50,391 nucleotides of DNA from a virus: the IMG/VR virus record IMGVR_UViG_3300042402_001650, positions 1 to 50,391 of that record; one strand, given 5' to 3'. The notes below the pieces were generated by a model that had not been told where the DNA came from, ran no database searches, and saw nothing but the letters and a program-made list of their open reading frames with translations. The first letter of the stretch is position 1, and each line of letters begins with the position of its first letter. A program made the position numbers and the translations under genes. Below, in pieces: positions 1 through 7,448 of the stretch.

Positions 1-251
1 GTGTCCGTCACTGGATGAATATAAAATCCGCCTACGGATTGTTTGAAATGCGCAATCATCTGCGCCGCAAGGCAACCCATGCCGTTTGCAAGTTTAGGCT
101 TTGCTTCGCCATAGCCGTTGACAATTTTGAACCCACTCAAAAATTCAGCGAGTTCGGCTCCGTGTCCTGACGGATAGCCATCGAATTGCCGATACATATT
201 GATGACGGGAGTGCCGCCATCATACACAAAAGTTAAACACCGAGTTCCCAT
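1..251 (-). CDS. Conserved phage protein (C-terminus beyond window)
   Basis: The protein begins MGTRCLTFVYDGG and continues with MYRQFDGYPSGHG, a signature I recognise from small conserved phage proteins of unknown function. The ATG at 249-251 lies one base after the stop of the upstream gene, so the two are translationally linked. The reading frame stays open to base 1, so the 3' end is outside the window. No catalytic motif is evident and I assign no function. Confidence 0.8.
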   Translation of the reverse strand, partial: MGTRCLTFVYDGGTPVINMYRQFDGYPSGHGAELAEFLSGFKIVNGYGEAKPKLANGMGCLAAQMIAHFKQSVGGFYIHPVTD

Positions 252-252
252 T

Positions 253-420
253 TTACGCTCCTGGACAATCGTTTATACACACATATCGTTCTCCACGATA
301 ATCTTCAACCACAACCATATCAGCAGAAACTGGACACTGATATTCCATGTTCATGGACATTTCTACAGGCAGGTCCTGCGGAAGTTCACGCAAGACCGCT
401 ATCAATTCTGCAACATTCAT
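253..420 (-). CDS. Small conserved protein, 55 aa
   Basis: An open frame starts MNVAELIAVLRELPQDLPVEM and ends CINDCPGA. It sits between two genes with 1 bp and 12 bp gaps, and AAGGAA precedes the ATG. The start resembles phage proteins with an LRxLPxDxPV segment. It is acidic and has no membrane segment. Function is unknown. The call rests on its packing in the gene string and its plausible composition. Confidence 0.7.
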   Translation of the reverse strand: MNVAELIAVLRELPQDLPVEMSMNMEYQCPVSADMVVVEDYRGERYVCINDCPGA

Positions 421-432
421 TTTTCAATTTCC

Positions 433-777
433 TTATAGATACATAGGACCAGTCCAGCGAATGGTGTAGCCACCATCGAGGATGTTACCACGGGCTGCAT
501 TTCGAGCAGGCGCCGCCCAACTAGCAGGCTTCAGAATATCGCCTTTGCGGAATTTCTTATCACCATCACCTTTGACGATGAATCCCCAAACGGAGGTGCC
601 AGCAATCACTTTGATATACTTGTGGCCTTCTTCAATGCGCAAGCCGTTAATGAATTCATCAAGCATTTGGGCCTGAACCTCGGTTCGAGGCTTTCCACTC
701 AAAGTTTGCCAACCTTCATAGTCGGCAACAATTTCATTCTTTAGCGTTTCGAGAGCGGTTTGCATCAACATTTCCAT
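433..777 (-). CDS. Conserved phage protein, 114 aa
   Basis: The C-terminal half holds an ordered set of motifs (YIKVI, VWGFIVKGD, KFRKGDILKPASW, ARGNI, IRWTGP) that I recognise from hypothetical proteins of T4-like and other large phages. The N-terminus is helical. The first ATG (777) is used; ATGs at 771 and 765 are alternatives. A consensus-like promoter lies at 802-830. It is probably the first gene of a leftward transcript running out of the window. Function is unknown. Confidence 0.8.
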   Translation of the reverse strand: MEMLMQTALETLKNEIVADYEGWQTLSGKPRTEVQAQMLDEFINGLRIEEGHKYIKVIAGTSVWGFIVKGDGDKKFRKGDILKPASWAAPARNAARGNILDGGYTIRWTGPMYL

Positions 778-801
778 ATCCGTTTCATCAATTCAGACTC
801 T

Positions 802-830
802 ATTATGCTTCAGATTCCGTGTTCTGTCAA
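802..830 (-). promoter_or_regulatory. Sigma70-type promoter
   Basis: The minus strand reads TTGACA (825-830), 17 bases, CATAAT (802-807). It is placed correctly to transcribe the leftward gene at 777. It is back to back with the rightward block starting at 932. Confidence 0.7.
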
Positions 831-872
831 GCATGTTGCACAAATACAACACTTCCTAAAGACAAAAACGCC

Positions 873-880
873 CTAAATAA
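873..880 (+). promoter_or_regulatory. Possible late promoter octamer CTAAATAA
   Basis: The octamer CTAAATAA sits about 50 bases before the ATG at 932. An identical octamer lies 57 bases upstream of the large gene at 39325 on the other strand. It resembles the T4-type late element (TATAAATA) with a different first half. This is an inference from position and resemblance only. Confidence 0.4.
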
Positions 881-931
881 AAGGGGTGAAAGACTTTTGT
901 CATGGAATTTATTAAAATAGGGGAAACTGCC

Positions 932-2017
932 ATGACATTTAAAAAGACCGCTCTTGCGGCTCTTTTGGGTATGATATTCAGTGTGGCCATAGCGCAAGAA
1001 ACAACAAACGTAAATACCACGAACACATCGACTAGCACCAGCACGGTCAATTCGGTTAATACAAACACAAGTACTAGTACAAACACTAGTGACTCAACTG
1101 TAAATAGTACTTCAGTAAACACAAACAACAATAACAGCATAAGTGCCAGTACATCTACGAACACTAACGTAAATACTAATAACAATATCAATAGCGGTAC
1201 TCAAACAATTAATAACAATAATGTCAATTCTGGCACTATGACTTATAATAACAATAACGTTAATAGTGGCACAATGACTTATAACAACAATAACGTTAGC
1301 ACTAGTAACAGTAATAATAACAATATTAATACTAGTACATCAACAAACGTAAATACCAATAACAATGTCAATAGCGGTGACATGACTAACCGCAACATCA
1401 ATACGTCTACTGCAACTACAACAAATACAAATAACAATATTAACACTGGTGACATGACTAATCGGAACATCAATACGATGACCAGTGACAATAAAAACGT
1501 GAATGTGAATAGTTCAACTAGTAGCAACGTGAATCAAAATATTCAGAGTGGAGATGTGACTAATCGCAACATCAATACTTCCGAAATTACTCAGCGTGTT
1601 ATTCAGCCACCACCAACCGCTATTGCTCCGATGATGATGAGTGGTGGTAACAACGATCTATGTACAACAGGTACATCAGGTGCAGTTCAAACTCAAATAT
1701 TTGGTGTCTCTTCTGGAGGAACGGTTACGGATTACAATTGCGAAAGATTAAAACTTTCCAAAACACTTTATGATATGGGTATGAAAGTGGCAGCAGTTGC
1801 CACGATGTGCCAAGACAGAAGAGTGTGGAATGCTATGATGGCAGCCGGAACACCATGTCCATATGAAGGACAGATTGGTGAAAAAGCAGCGGCTCTATGG
1901 CAGCAAAATCCTAAGAAAATTCCTGAATGGAAACAAGAGAAATCAGATGATACATACACAAAAATTGGTATCGGCAGCGTACTTGGCATTCTTATCTTTA
2001 AGTTATTCGGCCTCTAA
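932..2017 (+). CDS. Exported Asn/Thr/Ser-repeat protein with C-terminal membrane anchor
   Basis: The start MTFKKTALAALLGMIFSVAIAQ is a typical signal peptide, so I choose ATG 932 (preceded by AGGGGAA) over the ATG at 902. After cleavage comes about 200 residues almost entirely N, T and S with repeated units (NVNSGTMTYNNN; SGDMTNRNINT four times). A compact domain follows with a Cys-rich stretch (CERLKLSKTLYDMG, CQDRRVWNAMMAAGTPCP). The protein ends in a hydrophobic helix (IGIGSVLGILIFKLFGL). Its 3' end overlaps the next gene by 71 bases. It could be a surface protein displayed by the infected cell or a virion-associated protein. I do not recognise a named family, and the role is unknown. Confidence 0.8.
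   Translation: MTFKKTALAALLGMIFSVAIAQETTNVNTTNTSTSTSTVNSVNTNTSTSTNTSDSTVNSTSVNTNNNNSISASTSTNTNVNTNNNINSGTQTINNNNVNSGTMTYNNNNVNSGTMTYNNNNVSTSNSNNNNINTSTSTNVNTNNNVNSGDMTNRNINTSTATTTNTNNNINTGDMTNRNINTMTSDNKNVNVNSSTSSNVNQNIQSGDVTNRNINTSEITQRVIQPPPTAIAPMMMSGGNNDLCTTGTSGAVQTQIFGVSSGGTVTDYNCERLKLSKTLYDMGMKVAAVATMCQDRRVWNAMMAAGTPCPYEGQIGEKAAALWQQNPKKIPEWKQEKSDDTYTKIGIGSVLGILIFKLFGL
1193..1600 (+). repeat. Coding tandem repeats, Asn/Thr-rich
   Basis: Degenerate direct repeats encode NVNSGTMTYNNN twice in succession and then SGDMTNRNINT-type units at wider spacing. The repeats keep the reading frame and vary mostly at third positions, so they are protein-level repeats, not a DNA array. Confidence 0.7.
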
Positions 2018-3680
2018 TGCTCAGATAACAAATCAAGAATTAGTACCAGGTCAAGTCTATACCACGCCAAACATAGTACAGCCCACAATATCAGGAACAA
2101 ATCATACCCCTTGGGTCAATGGAGTGTTTCAGCAAAACCTCACTTGCTGGGCATGGGGTGATCCTGGATATTGTGGGCCTAATGCTATTGTTCGTCCGGG
2201 AAACAATGTAAACTTTTCATTTGGCTTGACTGATCTTTATCAAAGTCAATCGATAGCCGCTGCTTTGCCTAATTCGGGAACAGGCTTAACAGTGAATGGA
2301 TTCAATTTCTCATTCACCGCAAAGAACGGAAACGGATGGGATGATGGTAGAGTAGATGTTTTAAGTGCATATGTAAGATTTCTCGACTCTACTGGTAAGA
2401 ATGTTCAAAACTTTAACTATAATTTGAATTACAAGTTTAATTGGACAACATTCAACTATAACGAAACCTTTACTACGCCATACGCAACAAAAGACTTGGG
2501 CAATGTTCATTATGGCTTTGTTGGTAAAGATAACAACAATTGGGCAGGACCTTATGGTCCAGAAGTTACAAGTATAAGTTTTAGATTGAAGTATTCGGTT
2601 GATCCTTGTCATACGGATGTATTGAGTTCTCCGTCTTGTCCTGGTTATTTGGATGCAGTCGCAAAGTTGAACGCACCAGCATCGTATTCTATTTCACCAA
2701 CAACAGTGCAGACAGCAGTTTCTGAATACTCTGCGCCTCCATCGGCACCCGTAACTCAGCAAGAAGTTTCAACAATTGTTCATTCACCGACACCTGTAGT
2801 ATCAACACAAACTGTTCAACAAGTTGCAAGTGTGGCACCAACAAAAGTTGGAGAAGTTGTAGATACTGCAAAGTCTACACAACCAGCCAACGCTTCATCA
2901 ACAAGTGGAGGTGGTGTATCTCTTTCAACTATTCTTGGAATTGTGTCCAGCGAACAATCTAGAATTTCAAATGTAGAAAAGAGTGTGGTTCAACAAGCCG
3001 TAGAACAAGCCGTCAAAGAGTCGGAGAAAACACAAAGAGATGCAGAACGTTTAGCAGAACAAACTCAACAGCAGAGTATTGCTTCAAGTAATCAGTCTGC
3101 GCAAACACAAACATCAATCTCAACAAACATTGGTATTCAATCATCAACAATTCAAAGTGGTGTGCAACAACAAACCACTGGACTACAGGGAATTGGTATC
3201 GCTTTTTTTTCACCTGGAATGGGAAGTGGGAGTGGTTTATCCGCCTCTCGCCAAGAGCAAAATAATTTTATTGCATCAACTACATCTTTATCCACAGTGC
3301 AACCTAGAGCATTTCAATTTGCTGAAACTGAAACTATAAGACAAGAACTTCCAAGACTTGGTGGTTCAAGATCAATGTTAGAAGAGATTGGAACAAATAA
3401 CCCCAACATATCAACTGCGCCAGCATCAACATCTAGTGATACAGTTAAAAAAGATGTTGCCAACAATGAATTAGCTGGTGGAGTTGATATTGCATTAATT
3501 GCAAAACAACCACCAAACTTTGCACAGTACAGTGTTGGTATGCCAGATTCACCTTTTTACGCACCTAAGGAGATATATCGCAATCAAAGAACCGTTGATA
3601 ATGCTAGAGTACTGAGAGGTCTTATGAGTGGCAGTGACATGCTACATCAAGAAATGGTCGATCAACAATACAAAAAATAA
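1947..3680 (+). CDS. Exported protein with beta-rich N-domain and Gln/Ser/Thr-rich coiled region
   Basis: ATG 1947 gives a clear signal peptide (MIHTQKLVSAAYLAFLSLSYSASNA) starting inside the 3' end of the previous gene. The mature N-terminal third contains CWAWGDPGYCGPNAIVRPGN and FNFSFTAKNGNGWDD, followed by a DPC...SSPSCPGY motif that I have seen in phage proteins. From about residue 290 the protein is low complexity, rich in S, T, V and Q, with a Gln/Glu coiled-coil stretch near residues 350-430. The last third has no recognisable motif. Partners are probably the preceding exported protein and the two membrane proteins downstream. Function is unknown; a virion or cell-surface role is inferred from export signals only. 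Confidence 0.8.
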   Translation: MIHTQKLVSAAYLAFLSLSYSASNAQITNQELVPGQVYTTPNIVQPTISGTNHTPWVNGVFQQNLTCWAWGDPGYCGPNAIVRPGNNVNFSFGLTDLYQSQSIAAALPNSGTGLTVNGFNFSFTAKNGNGWDDGRVDVLSAYVRFLDSTGKNVQNFNYNLNYKFNWTTFNYNETFTTPYATKDLGNVHYGFVGKDNNNWAGPYGPEVTSISFRLKYSVDPCHTDVLSSPSCPGYLDAVAKLNAPASYSISPTTVQTAVSEYSAPPSAPVTQQEVSTIVHSPTPVVSTQTVQQVASVAPTKVGEVVDTAKSTQPANASSTSGGGVSLSTILGIVSSEQSRISNVEKSVVQQAVEQAVKESEKTQRDAERLAEQTQQQSIASSNQSAQTQTSISTNIGIQSSTIQSGVQQQTTGLQGIGIAFFSPGMGSGSGLSASRQEQNNFIASTTSLSTVQPRAFQFAETETIRQELPRLGGSRSMLEEIGTNNPNISTAPASTSSDTVKKDVANNELAGGVDIALIAKQPPNFAQYSVGMPDSPFYAPKEIYRNQRTVDNARVLRGLMSGSDMLHQEMVDQQYKK

Positions 3681-3689
3681 GAGGAAAAA

Positions 3690-4343
3690 ATGGGAGAAGA
3701 AATTAAAGACGTTAATAAGAAGATTGATGCCGCAGAGGCAGCAGTCAAGAAGTACGCAAGCAAGGATACCGTTATCAGCATTGGTGGATATGAATTTACA
3801 CCAGCGAAGTTGATGATAGCGGCCACCATCGTATCGTCCACATTAGGTGGATTGTATGGAGCATTTGAAGTCTACAAAGACTACATTGGCATGAAGAAAA
3901 AAATTGCAGAGTACGTTACACCAGACTTGTCCGAGTTTGATAAACGATTGGCGGTTATTGAAGAAAACAGTGCAAAAACTTCAGATTACACAAGAGACAT
4001 TAAGAATGATCTGAAGAACGATATTCGTAGAAATGAATCTGTTACTGAACAGATCGAAAGAAGTGTGAAAGTGGCTCAGCGTGAAACAGAAACTGAAATG
4101 CGTCAAGCAAGAAAAGATATTCGTGAGGACCTAGAAAAAGCTAGGGCTGAAGTGAATGCAATCCGTAAAGAAGTTTCTGATGCCCGTAGAGAAATAACTA
4201 AAGAAGTTGACACTAGCAAAAAAGAAATTGCTAGAGAAGTTGATGGTATGAAAAGAGATGTTAAGAGAGATGTGGATGCTCTCAAAAAAGAAGTCGATAA
4301 CAAGATTCAGAAGGCTATCGATAATCCATTAGCAAATAGATGA
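3690..4343 (+). CDS. Membrane-anchored coiled-coil protein
   Basis: AGAGGAAAAA precedes the ATG. Residues about 40-62 form a hydrophobic segment (LMIAATIVSSTLGGLYGAF). After this the protein is a long, highly charged coiled coil with heptad-like KEV/DVK repeats to the C-terminus (KKEVDNKIQKAIDN). The stop overlaps the next start as ATGA. It belongs to the rightward exported/membrane block. Function is unknown; the single anchor plus long rod suggests a structural or tethering role. Confidence 0.8.
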   Translation: MGEEIKDVNKKIDAAEAAVKKYASKDTVISIGGYEFTPAKLMIAATIVSSTLGGLYGAFEVYKDYIGMKKKIAEYVTPDLSEFDKRLAVIEENSAKTSDYTRDIKNDLKNDIRRNESVTEQIERSVKVAQRETETEMRQARKDIREDLEKARAEVNAIRKEVSDARREITKEVDTSKKEIAREVDGMKRDVKRDVDALKKEVDNKIQKAIDNPLANR

Positions 4344-4498
4344 TAGTTGAAGCACTAATGACTTTAGCTTTAGCTTACACAAAACCAGAATATATTTGTG
4401 TCCGATGGACATGGACAGGAGATGTGTACAATAGAAAAGTTTATTGTGTTACTTGGAAAAAAATAGAAAAAGAAAAAAAGAAAGACAAAAATGATTGA
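4340..4498 (+). CDS. Small conserved phage protein, 52 aa
   Basis: The frame starts in an ATGA overlap with the previous stop and encodes MIVEALMTLALAYTKPEYIC followed by VRWTWTGDVYNRKVYCVTW and a Lys-rich tail. The W-T-W-TGDVYNRKV pattern recurs in small proteins of marine and freshwater T4-like phages. Its stop overlaps the next start by 8 bases. The protein has an N-terminal hydrophobic stretch and two cysteines. Function is unknown. Confidence 0.75.
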   Translation: MIVEALMTLALAYTKPEYICVRWTWTGDVYNRKVYCVTWKKIEKEKKKDKND

Positions 4499-4985
4499 TC
4501 CAATTACAGCACTGGCTGGAATACAAAGTGCCGTTGCTCTAATCAAAAAAGTTTCTAAAACAGTGGACGATGTTTCGTCTTTAGGACCTGTGCTTGGTAA
4601 ATATTTTGATGCCAAGCACACGGCCACAAAGGCTGCGGTAGAAGCAAAGAGTAGCGGCAAAAAGTCTGTCATGGCTGTGGCCATAGAAATAGAAATGGCA
4701 CTACATCAAACTGAACAATTTGAAAAGGAGTTGCAATTACTCTTCATGCAGACCGGTAAGATTGATGTGTGGAATAAAATTAAATCCAGAGCAATGGCTA
4801 TGGATGTAGAATCCGCACATCAGGCAAGAAGAGAAAAAGAAAATCAGGCTAATAGAAAAAGACAACAACAAGAATTTCTTGAATGGTCACTTGCATTTAT
4901 TATTATTGTTGCATTTTCCGCAGCCACCATTTGGGGTCTAGTAGAAATAGTAGACCTATGTAAAACATCCAAGTGTGGAGTTTAA
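4491..4985 (+). CDS. Conserved phage protein with C-terminal membrane helix
   Basis: The N-terminus MIDPITALAGIQSAVALIKK resembles a family of T4-like cyanophage and pelagiphage proteins that begin (M)xDPITAxA. A helical, charged middle region follows. A strong transmembrane segment near residues 132-155 (WSLAFIIIVAFSAATIWGLV) precedes a short Cys-containing tail (CKTSKCGV). The stop codon directly abuts the 3' end of the convergent tRNA-Leu gene. Function is unknown. Confidence 0.8.
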   Translation: MIDPITALAGIQSAVALIKKVSKTVDDVSSLGPVLGKYFDAKHTATKAAVEAKSSGKKSVMAVAIEIEMALHQTEQFEKELQLLFMQTGKIDVWNKIKSRAMAMDVESAHQARREKENQANRKRQQQEFLEWSLAFIIIVAFSAATIWGLVEIVDLCKTSKCGV

Positions 4986-5076
4986 TGGTGCCCGGAGCCG
5001 GAATCGAACCGGCACGCCCCTTTCGGAAAGCGAGGGATTTTAAGTCCCTTGTGTCTACCTATTTCACCATCCGGGC
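4986..5076 (-). tRNA. tRNA-Leu (TAA)
   Basis: Full cloverleaf with 7-bp acceptor GCCCGGA/TCCGGGC, anticodon loop CTTAAAA (anticodon TAA), long variable arm, T loop TTCGATT and encoded CCA. Confidence 0.95.
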
Positions 5077-5098
5077 TATGAACAATCGAGTGGTTTTT

Positions 5099-5189
5099 TG
5101 GTACCTCGGAGGAGAATCGAACTCCTATCAGCCGCTTATCTGGCGCTACGGGGTATAAATCCGCTGTTTTACCATTAAACTACCGAGGC
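5099..5189 (-). tRNA. tRNA with TAT anticodon (Ile?) and long variable arm
   Basis: Acceptor GCCTCGG/CCGAGGT, D arm GTTT/AAAC, T arm AGGAG/CTCCT with TTCGATT, and encoded CCA are all clear. The best anticodon loop is TTTATAC (anticodon TAT, Ile AUA), with one A-C mismatch closing the loop. The variable arm is about 21 bases, which is unexpected for Ile and typical of Leu, Ser or Tyr, so the charging identity is uncertain. Confidence 0.75.
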
Positions 5190-5193
5190 AAAA

Positions 5194-5607
5194 TTATTTG
5201 GTTTGTTCTGCCAAAGTTCGATAACCACGACCAGTCGGATGAACGCCATCAGCACTCATCTGGTCTTTTGGTCTAGGTAGTATAACATCACCGTATTCAC
5301 TTGCGATGCGAACGATTGCATCATGAGGAATAGGCTTACGATCTTTTCCTGGATCAATCCAAAAGACACGCTTGCCTTTGATAGCCTCTCGCATCTTTCG
5401 CAATTCAGCTTCGGTCTTTACACCTTTATGATCATTTGCACCAAGGCTAATGATGATAGTTTCATACGGCTTTGTAGTAGCATTGCTTAGATAGTCTTTG
5501 TTCCACTGCCAACTATTCCATCCACCTTTAGAATAAGACACACACTCTTTGCGGACCATAGATACGCCTACAGCAATGCTATCTCCAATAATCATACAAT
5601 CAATCAT
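5194..5607 (-). CDS. SGNH/GDSL-type hydrolase
   Basis: A 137-residue protein with the SGNH blocks in order: IIGDS (block I, Ser about residue 10), GAND (block III, Asn about 58) and DGVHPTGRGY (block V, catalytic Asp and His near 119-122). Members hydrolyse esters or acyl groups on lipids, glycans or proteins. It is shorter than most family members (about 180-220 aa), so it may be a minimal domain. It lies between tRNA genes. The substrate is unknown; in phages such enzymes can act on surface polysaccharide. Confidence 0.85.
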   Translation of the reverse strand: MIDCMIIGDSIAVGVSMVRKECVSYSKGGWNSWQWNKDYLSNATTKPYETIIISLGANDHKGVKTEAELRKMREAIKGKRVFWIDPGKDRKPIPHDAIVRIASEYGDVILPRPKDQMSADGVHPTGRGYRTLAEQTK

Positions 5608-5628
5608 AAATTTTCCCTGTTATAAAAT

Positions 5629-5707
<79 letters not shown>

Positions 5708-5720
5708 ATCGTATAAAATA

Positions 5721-5793
5721 GGGGGCACAACTGAGTGTCTCTCGACAAGTCTGCTGTTGTTTAAGACTGAGCCACCAAATCGGCTAGTCCCCC
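5721..5793 (-). ncRNA. Structured RNA downstream of the Ro-like gene, tRNA-like but without T arm
   Basis: Read on the minus strand, GGGGG at the 5' end pairs with CCCCC at the 3' end. Inside are a D-arm-like hairpin (TAGCC, loop with GG, GGC), a hairpin AGTCT/AGACT with an 11-base loop, and TGTC-GAGA-GACA. There is no T arm and no CCA end, unlike the neighbouring tRNAs. Loop bases ACAAC can pair with GTTGT just before the closing stem, making a 5-bp pseudoknot. It lies 10 bases after the Ro-like stop codon. It could be a Ro-bound RNA or a degenerate tRNA. Confidence 0.55.
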
Positions 5794-5803
5794 ATCCTAT
5801 GTA

Positions 5804-7228
5804 TTACAGGTCGTAGCGAGGAACCATGATGGTTTTCATCATGATTGCTTCTGGAGTGAACTGCTCAGTGTCAGCCGCTAGAACCGCTTTCACGATTGCT
5901 GGTGAGAATCCAGAAACAAGTGCAACACCACGGGTGTCATACTTCACAGGCACATTGTCCTTTGCATTTAGGTTCCAGAAGACAATCTTTGGAACTGCAT
6001 ATCCTGCATTGGTGAACTTGCTTACGATTGATTCGAATGCAGAGTTATCAAAACGTGCGCATTGATCGAACTGCATATCAGACAGAATCAAAAGCATTTC
6101 AGGCATTTCCTCTTGAGGAACTTTACCCTTCACTGCAACAGACAGGATTTTGTCCAATGCACGAACAAGGTTGGTGTTCATTTCCCACTTTGACTTGCTC
6201 ATTTGTTCAATTTTTTGAACAATGTCACCCTTTAGGTGCAACAACTCTGGAGTACCAGAGAAGGTCAAGAAAGTGTCTTTGAACTTACCTTTGTTCTTGT
6301 CAGACAAGTACAAGCCAAGCGAAACTGCTACTTCCAAGCAAGTGGTTTGGTTCTTAGAATCACGACCACCAACTGGACAAGTCATCGAACCTGACACATC
6401 CACCAGAGGTAGAATGTTAGCGTCACCAACAAAGTTAGGCAGAGCCTCCCATTGCTTAGTCACAAGGTCAAGTTGAGTCTTGTTGTAAGTAACGCCATAT
6501 TGGTTGATTAGACCTTTTAGCACATCGTATGGGTACACTGCGCCAGCGTTAACTTTAACAATTGGGTCATCACCTTTTACAAGGGCAGTAACATATTCCG
6601 CATACTTTTGAGTATTGCGACCGAATGCTTTCTTGTAACGTGCATGAGCCAGCGAAGGCACATGGCTGAAGTTGATGTTGTCCCAATCCTTTGCGCACAT
6701 TTGGCTTTCAACAACCTTGGTCAACTCTACCAAAGACTTGCGATAGAACTTAGGCGACATTCCGAAGAAGTTGCGAATCTCTACAGCAAGAGGACCTTGG
6801 CGAGGAGTCCACTTAGCGGCTAGGCCATTCTTGGCACGAAGAGCATCACCAAGCATGGTGAATGCTTCAGCCTTCAATTCTTTGTTAGTGAAGACAAAGA
6901 TATCATCCCAACGACCTAGTTCAGGTACCTTGCGCAACAGAGCCTTTGCGGCATCCTTGTCATGCTTTTCTAGATACTTCAATACATCACGGAACAACTG
7001 GCGTTCACCAGCGCCACCACGGGCATCACGAACCCATTGCGCAATACGCAATGCAACGTCCTTGTTCTCTACATATGCGGCAACAAACTCTTTGGTAATG
7101 TCTTTACCACGGCTTGCACCAATTTTGAAAAACAAATCTACACATGCCTTAGCGGTAGACTTGCGAGCCTTCATACCATTTTCAGTACGGGCTTCTTGAT
7201 TAACAACGGCATCTACAAAAGTAGTCAT
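5804..7228 (-). CDS. Ro60-like protein: TROVE/DUF2828-like helical region plus vWA domain
   Basis: The protein has 474 residues. Residues about 1-265 are helical, with motifs ARKSTAKACVDLFF, RIAQWVRDARGGAGERQLFR, PELGRWDD, and SLAHARYKKAFGRN before an alpha/beta domain. Residues about 272-450 form a von Willebrand A domain with the metal-site motif DVSGSM (277-282), TFSG and LILSDMQFD. This TROVE-plus-vWA plan is that of Ro60/Rsr RNA-binding proteins; the motif wording is closest to DUF2828-type relatives. Ro proteins bind Y RNAs and misfolded or fragmented RNA. I choose ATG 7228 with AAAGGA upstream, rather than the TTG further upstream. The leader contains a Y-like RNA element (7241-7308), and two more lie upstream. 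Family assignment is strong; RNA binding is inferred. Confidence 0.85.
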   Translation of the reverse strand: MTTFVDAVVNQEARTENGMKARKSTAKACVDLFFKIGASRGKDITKEFVAAYVENKDVALRIAQWVRDARGGAGERQLFRDVLKYLEKHDKDAAKALLRKVPELGRWDDIFVFTNKELKAEAFTMLGDALRAKNGLAAKWTPRQGPLAVEIRNFFGMSPKFYRKSLVELTKVVESQMCAKDWDNINFSHVPSLAHARYKKAFGRNTQKYAEYVTALVKGDDPIVKVNAGAVYPYDVLKGLINQYGVTYNKTQLDLVTKQWEALPNFVGDANILPLVDVSGSMTCPVGGRDSKNQTTCLEVAVSLGLYLSDKNKGKFKDTFLTFSGTPELLHLKGDIVQKIEQMSKSKWEMNTNLVRALDKILSVAVKGKVPQEEMPEMLLILSDMQFDQCARFDNSAFESIVSKFTNAGYAVPKIVFWNLNAKDNVPVKYDTRGVALVSGFSPAIVKAVLAADTEQFTPEAIMMKTIMVPRYDL

Positions 7229-7240
7229 GATTTTTCCTTT

Positions 7241-7308
7241 CAATCAACAGGTTAAGTTTTACGGTTTCGATTAGCAGTCGAATGTATTTTGTTTGCTGGA
7301 ATTAACCT
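7241..7308 (-). ncRNA. Y-like RNA element 3, in the leader of the Ro-like gene
   Basis: A 7-bp stem AGGTTAA/TTAACCT (7302-7308 with 7249-7255) encloses TTCCAGCAAACAAAA, then a hairpin TTCGA-CTGCTAA-TCGAA shaped like an anticodon arm (GCT), then an A-rich link. GTTGATTG follows the stem. The element ends about a dozen bases before the Ro-like start codon and abuts its ribosome binding site, so Ro binding here could feed back on its own translation (inference). Confidence 0.65.
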
Positions 7309-7309
7309 A

Positions 7310-7433
7310 AATTCAACAGAATGCTTTTTTACGTTGCTCTACCAAATGAGCTAATTTCCCATGTGGAAAATGTTGGAGTCGAACCAACTACCTACGGCTT
7401 ACAAGGCCATTAGTGTTTTGCTGAACGCATTCT
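7310..7433 (-). ncRNA. Y-like RNA element 2 with a circularly permuted tRNA-Thr-like module
   Basis: Closing stem AGAATGC/GCATTCT (7427-7433 with 7318-7324), then GTTCAGCAAAAC inside and GTTGAATT after it. Inside lies a full tRNA fold in permuted order: anticodon arm (7394-7410, loop CTTGTAA, TGT), 5-base variable region, T arm (7372-7388, TTCGACT), acceptor 3' strand ATTTTCC, a 4-base loop, acceptor 5' strand GGGAAAT, then TA and the D arm (7336-7351, loop with GG). The acceptor is therefore a closed hairpin with no free CCA end. This matches the idea of a Y RNA with a tRNA-like module. Confidence 0.75.
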
Positions 7434-7448
7434 AAATCCTTTTCAAAT

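Noticed and set aside
1193-1600. CRISPR-like repeat array
   Set aside because: The repeats encode an in-frame Asn/Thr-rich protein region, and the spacers are not distinct.
5099-5189. Ochre suppressor tRNA (TTA)
   Set aside because: That register leaves two mismatches in the anticodon stem; TAT is better, and TAA and TGA serve as normal stops in this window.
6028-7199. Several plus-strand open frames opposite the Ro-like gene
   Set aside because: They mirror the codon pattern of a well-supported minus-strand gene.
5804-7228. Canonical Ro60/Rsr orthologue
   Set aside because: Domain plan fits, but the helical region's motifs are closer to DUF2828-type proteins, so I call it Ro-like rather than Rsr.
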